From Desulfobacula toluolica Tol2 (GTDB taxonomy: Bacteria > Desulfobacterota > Desulfobacteria > Desulfobacterales > Desulfobacteraceae), in NCBI RefSeq assembly GCF_000307105.1, contig NC_018645.1, positions 3,730,001 through 3,794,000 of the forward strand: a stretch of DNA of 64,000 nucleotides, written 5' to 3'. Positions within the stretch are counted from its first letter, which is position 1. Each line of letters opens with the position of its first letter. Below, in pieces: positions 61,033-64,000 of the stretch. The position numbers and the translations under genes were made by a program. The notes beneath the pieces are model-generated. The model was not told the DNA's origin and searched no databases. It worked only from the letters and a program-made list of their open reading frames with translations.

Positions 61033-62601
61033 ATGAGCCAATTAAAACATCAATTAAAACAACAACCAAGAAATCCATTGCCCGAAACCAGGGAGACTCC
61101 TTCACGGTTTCGCAATACCATTGGAAAATATATCATCAAACGAAATTCAAACTGTGTCTCCTGTGGAAAATGTGCGCAAATCTGTCTTTTTGGCGTTCAT
61201 ATCATGCCGGACAATCATGCTTCTCCTTTCAGGCCGGTTGAACACAAGTGCATCGGATTTGACTGCAAAAACACAGACCACTACTGCATTGAACACTGCC
61301 CGGAAGACGCACTGGTCATGAAAAAAAATCCTCTTCTGGACACCATGGGCGATTACCGATGGACTCCCGACATGCTGCTGGGCCATTTTGCCATGGCGGA
61401 AACCGGCAAACCTCCTCATGTGGATCTGGAATATAATCTGGGCAATTCCGGCGGCGGATTTGACAAGATGCGGTTTATTAAACCTGACCCGGATTTTGCC
61501 ATTGAAATCAGTGATGAGGAAATAGACACCAGTATTGACCTGAATAAAACAGGAGACGGCCGACCCCTGAAAACCATTTCCATGCCCTGTTACGGCGGCG
61601 GCATGTCTTATGGCTCCACAGCTTTGTCCGTGATTGTCGGACGGGCAAGGGCTGCCAAAAAGCTCAATTCCCTTACCTGTACCGGTGAAGGGGGATATCC
61701 GCCCCAATTTCTTCCCTACAAAGAACATGTGATCACCCAGGTTGCCACCGGCCTTTTCGGGGTCAGAGAAGAAACCATACAAAATTGCCCTATTATGGAA
61801 TTCAAGTATGCCCAGGGAGCAAAACCAGGTCTTGGCGGTCATCTTTTGGGAGAAAAAGTCACCCAGGCCGTTGCTGAAATGAGAGAAACCGTTGTGGGCA
61901 GCTCTCTTTTTTCACCGTTTCCGTTTCATTCCGTATATTCTGTTGAAGATCATAAAAAGCATGTGGACTGGATGAAAGAGATCAACCACAATGTGCTGTG
62001 TTCCATAAAGGTGTCCACCCCCACGGATGTGGACATGGTGGCCATAGGGGCCTATTATGCCGGTGCCCATATCATTCATATTGACGGCAGTTACGGCGGC
62101 ACTGGTGCGGCTCCTGACATTGCCAAAAAGAACATTGCCATGCCCATTGAATATGCCATTCCAAAGGTTCACCGTTTTCTTGAGGCTGAAGGTGCCAGGG
62201 ACAAAATCACCCTGATCGCCAGCGGCGGCATACGGAACGGGCTTGATGTGGCAAAAGCCATTGCCCTGGGTGCTGACGGGTGTGTTATTGGAACAGCTGA
62301 TCTTGTGGCGGTTGAGTGTGTCAGGTGTGGAAATTGTGAAAGCGGCCGGGGATGTGCCCGTGGGATCGCAACCACAGACCCGGAACTGGGATACATGATT
62401 GATGAAGATTATGTGGAACAGAGGCTGGTCAACATGTACATGGCCTGGCGCAAACAGTGGTGCGATATTTTAAGGTCTTTTGGCTTGAAAAGCATCAGGG
62501 AACTGCGGGGCCGGTCAGATCTTCTGGTACACCTGGATTATCTGGATGAACAGGAAAGAAAAAAATACCAGCCTGCACCCGGTTACAAAATGGTTTTATA
62601 A
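61033..62601 (+). CDS. Glutamate-synthase-family FMN protein (second set)
   Basis: 522 residues. A 4Fe-4S region near the N-terminus (CVSCGKCAQICLFG and C..C motifs around HYCIEHCPEDA) precedes an FMN synthase barrel with LTCTGEGGYPPQFL, KYAQGAKPGLGGHLLGEKV, GSYGGTGAAPD, LIASGGIRNGLDVAKAIALGADG and CVRCGNCESGRGCARG. All core motifs are kept. It shares its C-terminal MYMAWRKQWCDILRSFGLKSIRELRGR with the preceding gene. It forms a set with that gene and the amidotransferase-like gene after it, beside metF rather than a GltD gene. Confidence 0.85.
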   Translation: MSQLKHQLKQQPRNPLPETRETPSRFRNTIGKYIIKRNSNCVSCGKCAQICLFGVHIMPDNHASPFRPVEHKCIGFDCKNTDHYCIEHCPEDALVMKKNPLLDTMGDYRWTPDMLLGHFAMAETGKPPHVDLEYNLGNSGGGFDKMRFIKPDPDFAIEISDEEIDTSIDLNKTGDGRPLKTISMPCYGGGMSYGSTALSVIVGRARAAKKLNSLTCTGEGGYPPQFLPYKEHVITQVATGLFGVREETIQNCPIMEFKYAQGAKPGLGGHLLGEKVTQAVAEMRETVVGSSLFSPFPFHSVYSVEDHKKHVDWMKEINHNVLCSIKVSTPTDVDMVAIGAYYAGAHIIHIDGSYGGTGAAPDIAKKNIAMPIEYAIPKVHRFLEAEGARDKITLIASGGIRNGLDVAKAIALGADGCVIGTADLVAVECVRCGNCESGRGCARGIATTDPELGYMIDEDYVEQRLVNMYMAWRKQWCDILRSFGLKSIRELRGRSDLLVHLDYLDEQERKKYQPAPGYKMVL

Positions 62602-62606
62602 TTTTG

Positions 62607-62650
62607 GTTAACGGTTAGCTGTTAACGGTTAGCAATTAACGGTTAACAAT
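62607..62650 (+). repeat. Short tandem repeat between FMN protein and amidotransferase genes
   Basis: Three near-identical units of about 14 bases (GTTAACGGTTAGC, GTTAACGGTTAGC, TTAACGGTTAACAA). The downstream ribosome site (AAGGAA) lies just after it, so copy number would change the distance between the genes. Confidence 0.7.
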
Positions 62651-62664
62651 AAGGAATTTTGATA

Positions 62665-64000
62665 ATGACAAACATCAACAAGAATAAAATCATAAACAAT
62701 ATACTGGCTTCAAGGGGCAGACTTCCCCACATTAAGACACCTGTGAACAAATGCGATGAAGAGGGCGGCTGCGGCGTGACAGGATTTATGGCCTCCATTC
62801 CCGTTGCAGGAAAACATATTTACGAACCCTCGGTTCAAATGCATAACCGGGGTAACGGCAAGGGCGGCGGCATTGCTGCGGTGGGATTGAGTGCCGGCGA
62901 TCTTGGGGTTCCGCAGGATGTGCTGGAAGACCATTACCTTTTGCAGGTGGCATACCTGGATGATACAGCCATTGCCCAGGTGGAGGCCACCAATATCACG
63001 CCCTTTTTTGACGTCTACTCATCTGAAAAAATACCGACGATTGATGATTACACCAGTATCGGTCTGGAGGTCAAGCCGCCGGATGTATGGCGCTATTTTG
63101 TAAGGGTCAGGCCTGCCGTGCTTGAAAAATTTATCCAGGCCAATCATTTTTATGACATGGACAAAAGAAAGGCGGAAGACGAATTTGTCTTCCAGAACTC
63201 CAACCGGCTGAACCAGGTTTATTATGCCTCACTTGGGGAAAAACAGGCTTTTGTCCTGTCCCATGCCAGGAACGTGATGATCCTCAAAGTAGTGGGTTAT
63301 GCCGAACAGGCCACTCAATATTATTGCCTGGACAATTTCAGGGCCCATGGCTGGATTGCCCACCAGCGGTATCCCACACGGGGGCGCTTGTGGCATCCGG
63401 GCGGGGCACATCCGTTTTCCGGCATGCATGAAGCCCTGGTACACAATGGTGATTTTGCCAATTATCATGCTGTCAGCGAGTACTTGAACCAGTACAATAT
63501 CTATCCCCAGTTCCTGACAGACACGGAGACTGCTGTGCTGCTGCTGGATTTGTACAACCGGGTGTTTGAGTATCCACTGGAATATATCATCGAGGCATTG
63601 GCACCGACCACGGAGTATGATTTTGACTGCCTCTCTCCTGAAAAGCAGAAGGTTTACCGTTATATCCAGTCCCAGCACATGACCGGCTCCCCTGACGGTC
63701 CCTGGTTTTTCATCATTGCCAGAAATGACCCGTACAAGGATCTGATGCAATTGATCGGTATCACGGATACGGCCATGCTCAGGCCCCAGGTCTTTGCCCT
63801 CCAGGAACGCGACGATGTCCAGATCGGTCTTGTCTGCTCTGAAAAACAGGCCATTGATGCCACCTTGCAAAGCATTGCAGCCGAAGACAGCCGATTTTGC
63901 CCCATTGCCGACAAATACTGGAATGCCAGGGGCGGCAGCTCAACAGATGGCGGTGCCTTTACCTTTACCATCAAGGATTCGGGAAAAGGCGACGGCTCAA
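62665..64000 (+). CDS. Class II glutamine amidotransferase-like protein of the second glutamate-synthase set (cut by window end)
   Basis: At least 445 residues, open to the window edge. The probable nucleophile Cys lies in EGGCGVTGFMASI at residue about 36, so a propeptide of some 35 residues would have to be removed. Further landmarks are HNRGNGKGGGIAAVG, AHGWIAHQRYPTRGRLWHPGGAHPF and the oxyanion-hole LVHNGDFANY. AAGGAATTTTGATA precedes the ATG. Unlike the 376-residue amidotransferase at 51057 it is longer and continues; the rest might hold the GXGXG domain. Confidence 0.78.
   Translation, partial: MTNINKNKIINNILASRGRLPHIKTPVNKCDEEGGCGVTGFMASIPVAGKHIYEPSVQMHNRGNGKGGGIAAVGLSAGDLGVPQDVLEDHYLLQVAYLDDTAIAQVEATNITPFFDVYSSEKIPTIDDYTSIGLEVKPPDVWRYFVRVRPAVLEKFIQANHFYDMDKRKAEDEFVFQNSNRLNQVYYASLGEKQAFVLSHARNVMILKVVGYAEQATQYYCLDNFRAHGWIAHQRYPTRGRLWHPGGAHPFSGMHEALVHNGDFANYHAVSEYLNQYNIYPQFLTDTETAVLLLDLYNRVFEYPLEYIIEALAPTTEYDFDCLSPEKQKVYRYIQSQHMTGSPDGPWFFIIARNDPYKDLMQLIGITDTAMLRPQVFALQERDDVQIGLVCSEKQAIDATLQSIAAEDSRFCPIADKYWNARGGSSTDGGAFTFTIKDSGKGDGS

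Overview
The window looks like a chromosomal segment of a sulfate-reducing Desulfobacterota bacterium, most likely Desulfobacteraceae-like (Desulfobacula/Desulfobacterium type). This is inferred from gene content: a metV-metF pair with an MvhD-like iron-sulfur subunit (methyl branch of the Wood-Ljungdahl pathway), archaeal-style split glutamate synthases, many c-di-GMP and two-component proteins, and AT-rich intergenic DNA. No database search was possible, so genus-level placement is tentative.

Layout. 1-2.6 kb: the 5' part of a 23S rRNA, a tRNA-less spacer and a complete 16S rRNA, all on the minus strand, with boxA-like sites and a near-consensus promoter. 2.6-4.7 kb: a dead IS4-like element (19-bp perfect inverted repeats) inserted inside an older, decayed relative. 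4.8-10 kb: PilZ protein, ComEA-like helix-hairpin-helix protein, DUF2760 membrane protein, TetR and DUF3795 remnants, and an EAL-CBS-GGDEF protein. 10.2-20.5 kb: a complete C-P lyase operon (phnGHIJKLM, then phnCDE) ending in a TIM-barrel gene. 20.5-33 kb: chemoreceptor, cysteine-poor DksA-like protein, two glycosyltransferases (one a PHP fusion), a GGDEF-EAL protein coupled to a PhnD-like binding protein, and two histidine kinases. 33.3-39.1 kb: pstC-pstA-pstS-pstB-phoU in an unusual order. 39.3-41.4 kb: PH-domain protein, tRNA-Arg, a small membrane protein and a dead 2-hydroxyacid dehydrogenase. 41.7-46.7 kb: XRE-cupin regulator, a four-gene set matching dimethylmalate lyase / methylitaconate isomerase / dimethylmaleate hydratase, and methylmalonyl-CoA epimerase. 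47-51 kb: small accessory genes, including a sigma/anti-sigma locus collapsed by a deletion. 51-57 kb: split glutamate synthase and a GAF-ANTAR regulator. 57.3-64 kb: a promoter with an attenuator-like leader, then mvhD-like, metV, metF and three glutamate-synthase-like modules running off the window end.

How it works together. Phosphorus acquisition dominates the middle (C-P lyase, Pst, PhnD-like sensor). Nitrogen assimilation and C1 metabolism dominate the right end. Two signals are not explained by ordinary genes. One is a family of about ten 35-110 bp double-hairpin intergenic repeats between 10 and 58 kb, five of them in the phn and pst loci. The other is the pairing of methylene-THF reductase genes with a second, non-canonical set of glutamate-synthase-like flavoproteins behind an apparent transcription attenuator, next to an ANTAR antiterminator gene. 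The window also carries several deletion-type pseudogenes, pointing to ongoing local decay.
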